From the NCBI GenBank assembly GCA_937907455.1, contig CALESQ010000071.1, forward strand, positions 3,124 to 67,123: a DNA stretch of 64,000 nucleotides, written 5' to 3'. Origin of the DNA: an uncultured Caldilineales bacterium (GTDB taxonomy: Bacteria; Chloroflexota; Anaerolineae; JAAEKA01). Below the pieces are notes generated by a model. That model saw nothing but the letters and a program-made list of their open reading frames with translations. It was not told the DNA's origin and made no database searches. Positions 8,338-17,370 of the stretch are shown here, in pieces (the stretch's first letter is position 1; the number at the start of each line of letters is the position of its first letter). A program made the translations under genes and the position numbers.

Positions 8338-8763
8338 TCAGGCCAGTTCTTTCTTCAACCAATAGTTGGTATGTCCGGGGGGACAGTCGTTGATTTGCCC
8401 GCTCACCGTGTAGCCGTGGCTTTGATAGAAGCCGGGAGCCTGAAAGCTGTAGGTGCTGACGATGATGCGCGCACAGCCGCGCGCCCGCGCCTCGGCCTCC
8501 ACGGCGTGCAGCAGGCGCGCACCCACCCCGCGGCCGCGCAGCCGCTCATCCACCCATAAAAATTCGATCTCGGCAATGCCTGCCCAGGTATAGCCGGTGA
8601 TGCCGGCCACGATGGTGCCCTCTTGGTCGCGCACAAAGCTGTTCAGCCCGCGGCCATCGGCTGCGCCCGCGGCGCGATAGTTGTATTCGATGATGCGCTG
8701 CTCCATGAACTCGATGTCATGCGCTGCAGGCAGCTCTTCAATCGCCAGGTGTAAATCGTGCAT
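8338..8763 (-). CDS. GNAT family N-acetyltransferase
   Basis: A 141-residue single-domain GNAT. IEFLWVDERLRGRGVGARLL (about 66-85) contains the acetyl-CoA motif A R/Q-x-x-G-x-G/A, followed by AEARARGCARIIVSTYSFQAPGFYQSHGY, motif B with the conserved Tyr. The start lies 5 bases after the stop of the cell-wall GH/M23 gene upstream on the same strand, so the two are probably co-transcribed. The substrate is unknown. Confidence 0.85.
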   Translation of the reverse strand: MHDLHLAIEELPAAHDIEFMEQRIIEYNYRAAGAADGRGLNSFVRDQEGTIVAGITGYTWAGIAEIEFLWVDERLRGRGVGARLLHAVEAEARARGCARIIVSTYSFQAPGFYQSHGYTVSGQINDCPPGHTNYWLKKELA

Positions 8764-8768
8764 GGCAA

Positions 8769-11700
8769 TCAGGGACGCTCACGTCCGGGTTGGTCGGGGG
8801 TCATGCCAGGAGGTGGCAAGGTCGGCCCCAGGGTGCGAATGCCGTCGGGAATGATCACATCGGTTGCGTTCATAAAGGGCACGGGGTCGCAGTAGCCGCC
8901 CCAGCCATCGCCGCGGCGATAGGGATAGATGCGCACGGCAAAGTGCAGGTGCGGCCCGCTGCTGTTGCCGGTGTTGTCGCCCACGCCCAGCGCATCGCCG
9001 CGGTGCAGGGTGTCGCCTTCTTTCACGCTCACCCGCTCCATGTGCGCGTAGATCGAGTCGCCCCAGGTGTGGCTCAGTTTGACGAAATTGCCGAAACCAC
9101 CCGCTTCGTAGCCTACCTGGGCTACCGTGCCATCGTCAGTAGCCAGCAACACCGTGCCATTGGGCGTGCCGAAATCAACGCCGTTGTGCCCGCGCAGCTT
9201 CACACCGTCATAGCTGTACTGCCCGTAAAACTCAGGCCGGTCGCCGAAAAGCTGGGTTACGCGCCAGGTGCCTTCGAACGGTTTCCCCAGGCGCACCGCA
9301 TCCTTGAGTTGCAACGGCAGCAGGAAGCGTTGGCCTTTGGCTCCCACCTCGGCCACCCAACCGGTTAGCCCCGTGCCGTTCACAGCCCCGGCCACGCGCC
9401 ACCAGCGCAGGGCATCTGCCTCACGCGGACCTTCCACAATCACCACCCACCCGCCTGAGGGCAGTTGTCCCACCACGTCCTGCGCCTGCTTGTCGCTGTA
9501 GCCGGGTGTGCGTCGCACGTTCAGTAAATCAGGGTGAGCGTTGATCACCACGTCGTTCAGGGCAAAGGTTTTGGTGGCGATTGGCTTGTCAGCAAGCGGT
9601 GGCGGCGGTGCGCTGACCAGCAGCAAAGCCTTGCCCTGGCTGTTGGCCTCTGCTGCCCAGCCATCAGCCTGCGCGCCGCTGCTGTCTGCATAGCGCATCT
9701 GCCACCAGGTCAGATCATCGGCAGGCTGCGGGCCGGCCAGCACCACCAGTCCGGCGGCCAATGGCGCTTCGATCACCACATCTGCAGCGGTTTTGTTGAC
9801 ATAGCCGGGCGTGCGCCGCAGGTTGATGAAATCACCGGCGTAGACTCGCTGGCTGATGGTGAATTTGCCGGAGGGCGCGGGCTGGGGCGTTGGGGCCGAA
9901 GCGGTGAGCGCCAGCAGCACCTCGCCGGAAGCCAGCCGCTCGGCTACCCAGCCTTCAAAACGATTGCCCGCCTGGCTGGTGAAGCGCACCTGCCACCAGG
10001 CCAAGTCATCTGCGTTCTGCGGGCCGGTCAGCAGCAACAGCGTGGCGTCTGTGGGGATTTCGTAGGTGATGTCGTTGGCCGGTTTGTTTTTGAAGCCCGG
10101 CGTGCGCCGCAGGTTCAGCACCGAACGCGCCTGCACCGTGTCACCCACCTTCAAGGCGGGTTGAGGTTGCGGCTCTGGCTCAGGCTGGGGCTGCGGTTGC
10201 GGCTGCGGCTGCGGCGCGGGGCTGCTCAATGCAGCCAGCAGCACCTCACCGTCTTTGCCTTTTTCTGCTGCCCAGCCCAGAAATGGGTTGCCGTACTGGC
10301 TGATATAGCGCACGCGCCACCAGGTCAGGCCGTCGGCAGGGGTGGGGCCTTCCACCAGCGTCACCTCGCCGCCGCCGGGGATTTGATACAGCACATCATT
10401 GGCAGGTTTGTTGAGGTAACCGGCGCTGAGCCGCAGGTTCAGCGCGGCCCGCGCCGCGGCCTTCTGGCCGATTTGCAATGAAGCTACGGTTGGGGGCGGC
10501 GTGCTGCCTGTGTCGGGTGCGCTGCTCAGCAACAGCTTTTCGCCGGAGGTTTTAGCCTCGGCTACCCAGCCGGTGAAACGATTGCCTGCCGGGCTTGTGA
10601 AACGCACTTGCCACCAGCTGAGGCCGTCAGACGCCTGTGCGCCGCCGGTGATGACCAACTCCGCCGCCGCGGGCAGCTCATAGATGATGTCGGCAGCGGG
10701 CTTGTTGAGAAAGCCGGCGCTGCGCCGCAGGTTCAGCGCATCGGCCGTCCATACCGACTGGCCGATGCTAAAGGTGGCGGACGACGGCTGGCTGGCTGCG
10801 ATCAGCACGCTGCCATCAGTGCCCAAACGCGCCGCCCAACCCTGTTGGGTTTGACCCGCAGCCGTGTAGCGCAGTTGCCACCATTCCAGCGCATCGGTCT
10901 GTTGTGGCCCGGCGAGTACTGTGCAGGTTGCCCCCACAGGCAGCAGAACCAGCACATCACCGGCGGGTTTGTTCTTGAAGCCCGGCGTGCGCCGCAGGTT
11001 GAGCGCGGCAGCAGCGGTCACGGTTTGACCGCTGCTGAAAGCAGGCAGCGAGGGCCACGGGGTGTCGCGCCAGCGATAATCGTGCGTCAGCGCCGCACCC
11101 AGGTCGTCAATCACCCCTTGCTTGCCCTCGATCACCCAGCGGTCACGGTTGGGCCAGCGATACAACACCAGCGAGCGGATCTGCTGGTTGCCGGTTTGGC
11201 GGTTCCAGGCATCAATTTCGGCGTAGGCGCGCTGCACCCAACCGCGGTTATTGTTTTCCCAGGGCACATCCTGATCAGTTTCGGTGATGTATACCGGCAG
11301 GTCGCGCAGTGCCGGCGGGGTAGCATTCATGAAATCGCGGTAGGCACGGAAGTTGTATTGACGGTTCTGGAAAGGCGCACCCATGAACTGATCGCTGCTC
11401 ACCGTGGCCGGATCTGCTGAATGGCTGTAGGTGTGCAGGGTGATGCCATCGCATTGCTCGCGGCCGATAGCCAGCAGAATGTCGCGGTAGTATTGCACCC
11501 AATCGCCATTGCTGTTACCGGCATAGGTGGTCAGGTTGTTCCAGGGGGCCACCGCGCCCACCAGCACCTGATCATCGGCGTGGCCGGGGATGCGCTTGAT
11601 GGCCGCGCGGCAAAGCAGGTAGCATTGGGCGTAGAGTGCCGGGGTGATCACCTCGCCGGGGTTGATGATAGCCATGCGCGCCGCGCGCATATCACCCAGC

Positions 11701-12125
11701 AGCGCGTTGAAGCGCCACGGCACGGCGCGGCGTTCATCCGGCCCACCGCCTGCCTGAGCCGCGCGCGACCAATCAATCTGCACACCGGGGCGCTCCACCG
11801 GATGGTTCATTTCGTTGCCGATGATCCACAGCTTGCAGCCACGGCTGGCGCTGACAAAGTTGGCGCAACGTTGGGCAAAGGCCCCGTAGCGGCTGCTGTG
11901 AGGGATGGTGCCGCCCGGCTCGTAGCCGTTGTTCAACCGACACAGGATGCCCAACCCCTGGTTACTCCACGCCGAAAAGTCTTTGCCGCTAAAGTCGTTG
12001 GTTTCAGAGCCTATGCCTTCTGTAAACACCAGCCAGCCTGGCTTGTTGGCAGCCAGCATGTGGCTTTCTCCGCCCGGCTCGTGCAGGCCAAATAGATAGG
12101 GGGAATCGAATAAGGGACGCGGCAT
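8769..12125 (-). CDS. Multidomain cell-wall protein: GH-A glycosidase-like barrel, six SH3b repeats, LytM/M23 peptidase
   Basis: The ATG at 12125, preceded by GGAGG, gives 1118 residues. Residues 1-375 look like a clan GH-A TIM barrel, with acid/base candidate WIIGNEMNHP (Glu105) and nucleophile candidate VYITETDQD (Glu282). Six SH3b-like repeats of about 85 residues follow, each with LNLRRTPGF.NKP and a WWQ/WWR motif, separated in the middle by a Pro-Gln/Glu linker (PQPQPQ). The C-terminus is an M23 endopeptidase with HNGVD and HLHF zinc ligands. No signal peptide is visible at the chosen start, which is odd for a protein that should act on the wall. A role in peptidoglycan or glycan remodelling is likely; substrates are unproven. 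Confidence 0.85.
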   Translation of the reverse strand: MPRPLFDSPYLFGLHEPGGESHMLAANKPGWLVFTEGIGSETNDFSGKDFSAWSNQGLGILCRLNNGYEPGGTIPHSSRYGAFAQRCANFVSASRGCKLWIIGNEMNHPVERPGVQIDWSRAAQAGGGPDERRAVPWRFNALLGDMRAARMAIINPGEVITPALYAQCYLLCRAAIKRIPGHADDQVLVGAVAPWNNLTTYAGNSNGDWVQYYRDILLAIGREQCDGITLHTYSHSADPATVSSDQFMGAPFQNRQYNFRAYRDFMNATPPALRDLPVYITETDQDVPWENNNRGWVQRAYAEIDAWNRQTGNQQIRSLVLYRWPNRDRWVIEGKQGVIDDLGAALTHDYRWRDTPWPSLPAFSSGQTVTAAAALNLRRTPGFKNKPAGDVLVLLPVGATCTVLAGPQQTDALEWWQLRYTAAGQTQQGWAARLGTDGSVLIAASQPSSATFSIGQSVWTADALNLRRSAGFLNKPAADIIYELPAAAELVITGGAQASDGLSWWQVRFTSPAGNRFTGWVAEAKTSGEKLLLSSAPDTGSTPPPTVASLQIGQKAAARAALNLRLSAGYLNKPANDVLYQIPGGGEVTLVEGPTPADGLTWWRVRYISQYGNPFLGWAAEKGKDGEVLLAALSSPAPQPQPQPQPQPEPEPQPQPALKVGDTVQARSVLNLRRTPGFKNKPANDITYEIPTDATLLLLTGPQNADDLAWWQVRFTSQAGNRFEGWVAERLASGEVLLALTASAPTPQPAPSGKFTISQRVYAGDFINLRRTPGYVNKTAADVVIEAPLAAGLVVLAGPQPADDLTWWQMRYADSSGAQADGWAAEANSQGKALLLVSAPPPPLADKPIATKTFALNDVVINAHPDLLNVRRTPGYSDKQAQDVVGQLPSGGWVVIVEGPREADALRWWRVAGAVNGTGLTGWVAEVGAKGQRFLLPLQLKDAVRLGKPFEGTWRVTQLFGDRPEFYGQYSYDGVKLRGHNGVDFGTPNGTVLLATDDGTVAQVGYEAGGFGNFVKLSHTWGDSIYAHMERVSVKEGDTLHRGDALGVGDNTGNSSGPHLHFAVRIYPYRRGDGWGGYCDPVPFMNATDVIIPDGIRTLGPTLPPPGMTPDQPGRERP

Positions 12126-12156
12126 AGGCCTCCGAAATGAAATGCTGTAACATAGG

Positions 12157-12213
12157 CCATAGTCTGCCGGAACAGACACCAACCGGCACTATGGCTGCAA
12201 ATTGTACCATAGT
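12157..12213 (-). promoter_or_regulatory. Putative promoter with three CCATAGT boxes upstream of the GH/M23 gene
   Basis: On the minus strand an extended -10 TGGTACAAT has its TACAAT at 12206-12201. Three copies of CCATAGT lie around it: 12157-12163 and 12207-12213 in one orientation, and ACTATGG at 12188-12194 in the other. The spacing suggests an operator cluster, but the regulator is unknown. Confidence 0.4.
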
Positions 12214-12244
12214 TTGCGCGGCCCCGCGAAATGCCCGCACGCAT

Positions 12245-12281
12245 TTGACACACCGGCAAAAGCGGCTATACTGCTGTATAG
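12245..12281 (+). promoter_or_regulatory. Promoter and dyad operator of the TrmB-family gene
   Basis: TTGACA (12245-12250), a 16-base spacer and TATACT (12267-12272) make a strong promoter. A palindrome CTATAC-TGCT-GTATAG (12266-12281) covers the -10, which suggests autoregulation by the TrmB-like product encoded 30 bases downstream. Confidence 0.65.
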
Positions 12282-12311
12282 TAGTTTGAAATCGGATTAC
12301 TAGGATGATGT

Positions 12312-13130
12312 ATGAATCTGCAAAGCAAGCTGAGCGAACTGGGTTTCACCGAATACGAGGCTAAGGTGTATTTGGCTTTGCTGGATGAAAGCCCTGCCAC
12401 CGGCTATCAGATCAGCAAACAGGCCGGCGTGCCGCGTTCGATGGTCTACGAAGCGTTGGGACGGCTGAAGGGACGCGGCGCCGTGCTGGAAACGCCGGAT
12501 GAGCGCGCTACGCTCTATCGCCCGCTGCCGCCGGACGTGCTGCTCGATCACCATCAGGCAGTGCAACAACGTCTGGTGGACGATCTGCGTCACGGTCTGG
12601 CCGGGCTTTATCGCAGCCGTGATGAGGATATGATTTGGGCGATCCGTGGCCGTGATATGCTGCTGGCGTATGGCCGTGAGCTGATCCGTCAGGCTCAGCA
12701 CGAGGTGTATCTGGTGCTGGATGACGACGATTTGGCCGCGCTGCACGGCGAGTTGGCATTGGCCGACGGTCGCGGGGTAGAGGTGAAGGCGGTACTCACC
12801 GGCCAGGCCACCTTATCTTTTGGCGAGGTGGTGCATCATCCGCCGCTGGAAAGCCAACTGCACGAGTTGGTCGGCGCGCTGCTGATAGTGGCTGATGCCC
12901 AGGAGGTGCTGGTGGCTGCCGAGCCGGGCGCACGCGGCATGACCGCCACGGTGACGCGTAACCGCAACCTGGTGCTGATTGCTCGTCAGTTTGTGTGGAT
13001 GGAGCTGTTTGCTCAGCGCATTTTTGCCCGCCTGGGGCCTGACCTGCTGGCCCGCCTGGAACCGGCTGACCGCGCCGTGTTTGAAATGACAAGCTCCGAG
13101 GCCGAGGGCAGCCTGGTCGCGGGGCAGTAA
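12312..13130 (+). CDS. TrmB-family transcriptional regulator
   Basis: A 272-residue protein. The N-terminal winged helix-turn-helix (LSELGFTEYEAKVYLALL..YQISKQAGVPRSMVYEALGRL, about 6-53) is the TrmB signature. A coiled linker follows (VLLDHHQAVQQRLVDDLRHGL), then a C-terminal effector domain (about 110-255) resembling the sugar- or ligand-sensing domain of TrmB proteins. It is divergent from the GH/M23 wall gene and is followed after about 90 bases by a ZIP transporter. Its promoter carries a dyad over the -10. The effector is not predictable. Confidence 0.88.
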   Translation: MNLQSKLSELGFTEYEAKVYLALLDESPATGYQISKQAGVPRSMVYEALGRLKGRGAVLETPDERATLYRPLPPDVLLDHHQAVQQRLVDDLRHGLAGLYRSRDEDMIWAIRGRDMLLAYGRELIRQAQHEVYLVLDDDDLAALHGELALADGRGVEVKAVLTGQATLSFGEVVHHPPLESQLHELVGALLIVADAQEVLVAAEPGARGMTATVTRNRNLVLIARQFVWMELFAQRIFARLGPDLLARLEPADRAVFEMTSSEAEGSLVAGQ

Positions 13131-13221
13131 GCCACCGCGATGGTCTGGCTGGCCTCTCAGCCGCGGGCGTCAGGCTTGGCAAACGGCCTGTTTCGCTTGT
13201 CATAACGAAAGGAATGAGTTT

Positions 13222-13971
13222 ATGAGTACTGGGTTGAGCGATACCTTTATTGCTTCGTTGATCACCGTGCTGGCCTGCGGTCTAGGCGGTCTGCCTTTTG
13301 TTTTCATCAAGGAATTTCCCGATCACTGGGCGCGGGCCGGTTGGGCTGCCGCGGGTGGGCTGATGCTGGCCGCATCGCTGTTCAACCTGATCATGCCGGG
13401 TGTGGCTGATGCGGGCATCAATCCGGTGGCTGCGGGCATTCTGTTGGGCGCGGTGACAATGGGCCTTACTTCGATTTGGCTGGGCGACAAGGATATCGAG
13501 TTCAGCGGGCTGAGCGGCGCCGACTCGCGCCGCGCCTTGCTGGTGCTGATCACTCTCACTATTCACAGCTTCCCCGAAGGCGTGGCTATCGGTGTGGCTT
13601 TTGGCTCAGGTTGGACCGGCCTGGGCCTGGTGATGATGATCGCTATTGCCATTCACAACATTCCTGAGGGCCTGGCTGTCTCTTTGCCGCTGCGTGCTCA
13701 GGGGGTCAGCGGCTGGAAGTGCGTCGGCTGGGCTATTTTCTCCAGCTTGCCGCAGCTTCTGGCGGCTATTCCGGCGTATCTGGCGGTGCAGGCTTTTCGG
13801 CCGTTGCTGCCCTATGCTTTTGGCTTTGCTGCCGGGGCTATGATCTTTCTGGTGCTGGAGGAAATGATCCCTGAAAGCCGTGCCAGTGAGCGTCAGCGCC
13901 TCGCCAGCGCCACCGCCGGCATGGTCGGTTTTCTGTTTATGATGCTGCTGCAGAATATCATGGTGGTGTAA
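13222..13971 (+). CDS. ZIP-family divalent metal transporter
   Basis: A 249-residue integral membrane protein with about eight hydrophobic helices. TM4 holds HSFPEG and TM5 holds HNIPEG, the paired histidine-glutamate metal site of ZIP carriers. EEMIPES follows in TM7/8. It is expected to import zinc, iron or manganese across the cytoplasmic membrane. A good AAAGGA Shine-Dalgarno precedes the ATG. The 91-base gap to the TrmB gene upstream has no clear terminator, so read-through is possible. Confidence 0.9.
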   Translation: MSTGLSDTFIASLITVLACGLGGLPFVFIKEFPDHWARAGWAAAGGLMLAASLFNLIMPGVADAGINPVAAGILLGAVTMGLTSIWLGDKDIEFSGLSGADSRRALLVLITLTIHSFPEGVAIGVAFGSGWTGLGLVMMIAIAIHNIPEGLAVSLPLRAQGVSGWKCVGWAIFSSLPQLLAAIPAYLAVQAFRPLLPYAFGFAAGAMIFLVLEEMIPESRASERQRLASATAGMVGFLFMMLLQNIMVV

Positions 13972-13977
13972 CCATAG

Positions 13978-14020
13978 GGAGAGGGGAGAACTGGGAAGGG
14001 AGAATTGAGAATTGGGAATG
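13978..14020. repeat. Purine-rich GAGAATTG low-complexity repeat
   Basis: Immediately after the ZIP gene the sequence drifts through GGGAGA, GAACTGGG and GAGAATTGAGAATTGGG units. A longer relative lies at 32069-32135. The remaining 220 bases before crtI show nothing recognisable. Confidence 0.6.
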
Positions 14021-14237
14021 AGCGTTTCCGCTGGTTGAGTAGGGTGGCGTGAGGCGATAACCTGCACGACTCGACTCTGCCGCCCGTACCGAAACGAGAT
14101 GGGCAGGGTCTCGATGCAGTTGTGGCGGTGATCGGGTGTGAACTCACCTCTGTCTTGCAGAAGCACCTGGTGGTTAGCGCCGCTACAACCTACTCAACCG
14201 GCGGTCCGCTGCCATGTCACCTTGTCATCTCACCACC

Positions 14238-15731
14238 CTATCCAATCAACTCCGCTGCGATTTTGCCGGAGGCCAGCACGCCGGGCAGGCCCGCGCCGGG
14301 GTGTGTACCTGCGCCTACAAAATAGAGGTTGGCGAAGTCCTCGCTGCGGTTGTGAGGCCGAAACCAGGCCGATTGCCACAGCACCGGCTGCACGGAAAAC
14401 GCCGAGCCGACATAGCTCAACAGGCGATTTTGGAAATGCAATGGGTCAATGTGCTTTTCTACCACGATGTTTTCTTCCAGATCGGGCAGGTAGTTTTGCT
14501 GTAGAAAGCGCACAATGCGGTCGCGGTAGGGTTTGGCCTGCTGTTGCCAGTCAATATCAGCTTTCAGGTTGGGAACCGGCGACAACACATACAACGACTC
14601 ACAGCCTGGCGGGGCCAGCAAGGGATCGGTTTTGCCCGGCATGTGCAGGTAAAGCGAAAAATCATCAGGCAGGCCCGCGCTGCCGAAGATCTCACGCAGC
14701 AATCCCTTGTAATCCTCGCTGAAAATAATATTGTGATGCGCCAGCCGATCACCGGTGGCTGTGCCCGGCTGTGAGTAGCGCCGTTTCACTCCCAGATAGA
14801 GTACAAACAGCGACATGCTGTATTTTTTACTGCGCACCCAGGCATTGCTGTTGATGCGGCGATGGCGCTTGTCAATCAGGTGCAGGTAGGTCCAGGCCAG
14901 GTCGCCGTTGGAAACCACACTGTCAGCGTGATGGCTGCTGCCGTCTTCCAGGCGCACCCCGGTGACGCGTCGCTGCGTCGCATCCACCAGAATTTCGCTC
15001 ACGGTGCTGTTGAGATGCACCCGCACCCCCAGCTCTTCCAGCAGCCTGCCCAAAGCCGCCACCAGCGCGCCAGTGCCGCCCATCGCATAGTGAATGCCCC
15101 ATTCACGTTCCAGGTGGTGGATGAGCACGTAGAGCGAGGAGGCACTCAGCGGGTTACCGCCGATCAGCAGCGGGTGAAAGCTGAAAGCACGGCGCAGAAA
15201 ATCATTTTCCAGATACCCCGACACATAGCCGTACACGCTGCGATACGATTGCAGGCGAATCAGATCAGGCGCGGCGCGCAGCATGTCGCTGAAATGCAGA
15301 AAGGGTTGGTCAATCAGCGGCATACCGGTATTGAAGACCGCCTCGGTGCTGCGGATGAAGCGGTCATAGCCCGCGCGATCAGCCTCGCTGAAGCGGGCTA
15401 TTTCGTCCAGGATAAACTGGTGGTCGCTGTTGTAGTCCAGGTGACGGCCCTGATGGTCAAAAAGGCGATAGAAGGGGTTGATCTTGACCATCTCGACATA
15501 ATCTTCGGTGCGGCGACCGGCTAACCCGAACAGCTCGTGGATCATCCACGGCGCGGTGAGCACAGTGGGGCCGGCATCAAACTTGAAGCCATCCTGCTCG
15601 ATGACATAGGCGCGGCCACCCAGCTTGTCCTGGCGTTCAAACAAAGTAACGTCATGTCCCTGGGCGCGCAGGCGAATGGCCGCTGCCAAACCGCCAAAGC
15701 CGCTGCCGATAACAATAATGTGCTGTTTCAT
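14238..15731 (-). CDS. crtI: Phytoene desaturase (CrtI-type)
   Basis: Starting at the ATG at 15731 gives 497 residues, the usual CrtI length. The N-terminal FAD dinucleotide motif is IIVIGSGFGGLAAAIRL, followed by DKLGGRAYVIEQDGFKFDAGPTV. The C-terminal motif LYFVGAGTHPGAGLPGVLASGKIAAELI is the conserved carotenoid-oxidoreductase signature. It introduces double bonds into phytoene to give coloured carotenoids such as neurosporene or lycopene; the number of steps cannot be read from sequence. It lies 34 bases downstream of crtB on the same strand. Confidence 0.93.
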   Translation of the reverse strand: MKQHIIVIGSGFGGLAAAIRLRAQGHDVTLFERQDKLGGRAYVIEQDGFKFDAGPTVLTAPWMIHELFGLAGRRTEDYVEMVKINPFYRLFDHQGRHLDYNSDHQFILDEIARFSEADRAGYDRFIRSTEAVFNTGMPLIDQPFLHFSDMLRAAPDLIRLQSYRSVYGYVSGYLENDFLRRAFSFHPLLIGGNPLSASSLYVLIHHLEREWGIHYAMGGTGALVAALGRLLEELGVRVHLNSTVSEILVDATQRRVTGVRLEDGSSHHADSVVSNGDLAWTYLHLIDKRHRRINSNAWVRSKKYSMSLFVLYLGVKRRYSQPGTATGDRLAHHNIIFSEDYKGLLREIFGSAGLPDDFSLYLHMPGKTDPLLAPPGCESLYVLSPVPNLKADIDWQQQAKPYRDRIVRFLQQNYLPDLEENIVVEKHIDPLHFQNRLLSYVGSAFSVQPVLWQSAWFRPHNRSEDFANLYFVGAGTHPGAGLPGVLASGKIAAELIG

Positions 15732-15765
15732 ACAAGTTGCTTTCTTGTTGTGGTGAGAGATGCTG

Positions 15766-16728
15766 TCACAGAGGCGCAACCAGTCGCCGCGACAGGCTCC
15801 AAATAGCGGGCAAGCGACTCACCTTGCCCAGACCGCTGATATAGGCGCGGCGTTGAAATACATCGTAGTCATGCGCTTCAATGTCAGCCAGAATGCCGCG
15901 GTAGAGCTGTGCCGCCGCGGTGACAGCAAAACGGCCATCGCGCGCCAGCAGGGCAATGCCCGGCAGCGCTTCATCGTAGAGTTGGCGCGCCCGGGCGATC
16001 TGAAAGCGCATCAAGGCACGCCAGGCATCGTTGACTCGCCCCGCGGCGATGTAGGCATCGCTCAGCTCAAAGCGAGCCAGCTCATCCTGAGGCAAGTACA
16101 CGCGTCCGGTCTGCCAATCTTCCCCCACATCACGCAGAATGTTGGTAAGCTGCAAGGCGACGCCCAGCTTCACCGCATAGGCCAGGGCACGGTCATCCTC
16201 GAAGCCGATGATGTGCATCGCCATCAATCCCACGGTAGAAGCTACCGAGTAGCAATAGCCTGCCAGCTCGTCGAAGGTTGCATAGCGCACCTGGCCCGCG
16301 TCCTGGCGCACGCCACCGATAAGCTGCTCGGCGTAGACCCAGGGGATGCCGTAGCGCGCGCTGGTGTCGGCATAGGCTGCTGCAATCGGATCAGCCGCTG
16401 GCGTTGGGCAAAGCACCTGGTTGCGCCATTCCAGCAGGCTTTCCACCGCGTTTTCTCGCACCTCGGGCACATCAATCAGGTTGTCGCAGGTGCGGCAAAA
16501 GGCGTAGAGCGCGCGCATAGCACGGCGCTTGGGCTGTGGCAGCAGTGCTGAAGCCAGGAAGAAGGTGCGGCTGTGGGCACGCGTGAGCGTCGTGCAGGCG
16601 TGATATGCGGCCGCCAGCCGGTTGTCTTTCTCAGGCAGCACAGATTGCGCCAGATAGGGTGATATCATGGCCTCTTGCGCCAGGGCAAGCAGGCGATGCT
16701 CCCAGTTGCTAGCTGATTGGCTCGTCAA
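15766..16728 (-). CDS. crtB: Phytoene synthase
   Basis: The open frame begins with TTG at 16749, but an AAGGAG motif lies inside codons 4-5. TTG at 16728, six bases after it, is the better start (320 residues). The two aspartate-rich prenyl-diphosphate-binding motifs are DNLID and DVGEDWQTGRVYLPQDEL. The enzyme joins two geranylgeranyl diphosphates head-to-head into phytoene, feeding the adjacent CrtI. No cyclase or ketolase is in the window. Confidence 0.92.
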   Translation of the reverse strand: MTSQSASNWEHRLLALAQEAMISPYLAQSVLPEKDNRLAAAYHACTTLTRAHSRTFFLASALLPQPKRRAMRALYAFCRTCDNLIDVPEVRENAVESLLEWRNQVLCPTPAADPIAAAYADTSARYGIPWVYAEQLIGGVRQDAGQVRYATFDELAGYCYSVASTVGLMAMHIIGFEDDRALAYAVKLGVALQLTNILRDVGEDWQTGRVYLPQDELARFELSDAYIAAGRVNDAWRALMRFQIARARQLYDEALPGIALLARDGRFAVTAAAQLYRGILADIEAHDYDVFQRRAYISGLGKVSRLPAIWSLSRRLVAPL

Positions 16729-16788
16729 CAAATGCTCCTTCTGTAGCAAAACCGACCGGAAAGTAAGCTCAAGGCACGTTGACCTGCC

Positions 16789-16816
16789 GTTATACTATAC
16801 TATTTCCTGGCTCCAA
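16789..16816 (-). promoter_or_regulatory. Promoter of crtB-crtI
   Basis: On the minus strand, TTGGAG (16816-16811), a 16-base spacer and TATAAC (16794-16789) lie about 60 bases upstream of the chosen crtB start. Confidence 0.55.
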
Positions 16817-16917
16817 CGCTGTGAGCATCTTTACCGTTCGGTATACAGAAGTTTCGCAGATGGTTTGGATCTTACATACAAATCCAACCTGCCCCGGTTT
16901 CAACTGCAAAGTTTCAG

Positions 16918-17358
16918 CTAAATCACACCAAAGGCACGCTTGGTAGCCGGCCATAACAGATAAATCAGCCCCAGAAGCGGTTGGATCAGCGGGAAAAACC
17001 CATAATCCTGACCAAAATGCCGCCATGCTGTGTTGCCGATCAGCTCTGGCTGCACAAAGCTCAATGCGCCCACGGCTATCACCAGCACCGCCTCCAGCGC
17101 CAGCGCCAACACCGACCACCGCCACCAACGCGCTGTGCGCTTGAAGAAGCCAATAGCCGCCACCAGATAGAGCAGCGCGGTAAAGGTAGATAACCCCGGC
17201 CCGAACTTGTTGAGGATATCAGCACGGCAGCAGAGTTGATAGGCCCCGCGCGCGCCGGTGGAAAGCGCCAGCAAAGGGTAGGAAATGCCCAGAATGTACC
17301 CAACCAGGTTGAGCGCCCGCGTTTTATTGTCCGCAGGTTGTTGCTGTGACGAACTCAT
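16918..17358 (-). CDS. Small four-helix membrane protein, unknown function
   Basis: A 146-residue protein with four predicted transmembrane helices: LVGYILGISYPLLALS, FTALLYLVAAIGFF, WSVLALALEAVLVIAVGALSF and FFPLIQPLLGLIYLLW. I do not recognise a named family. It starts 12 bases after the DUF3054 gene ends and is probably co-transcribed with it. Confidence 0.7.
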   Translation of the reverse strand: MSSSQQQPADNKTRALNLVGYILGISYPLLALSTGARGAYQLCCRADILNKFGPGLSTFTALLYLVAAIGFFKRTARWWRWSVLALALEAVLVIAVGALSFVQPELIGNTAWRHFGQDYGFFPLIQPLLGLIYLLWPATKRAFGVI

Positions 17359-17370
17359 AACTATTCCAAT

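Noticed and set aside
9534..10481. Antisense frame of 315 codons opposite the SH3b repeats
   Set aside because: It mirrors the repeated SH3b coding pattern and has no independent ribosome site or domain.
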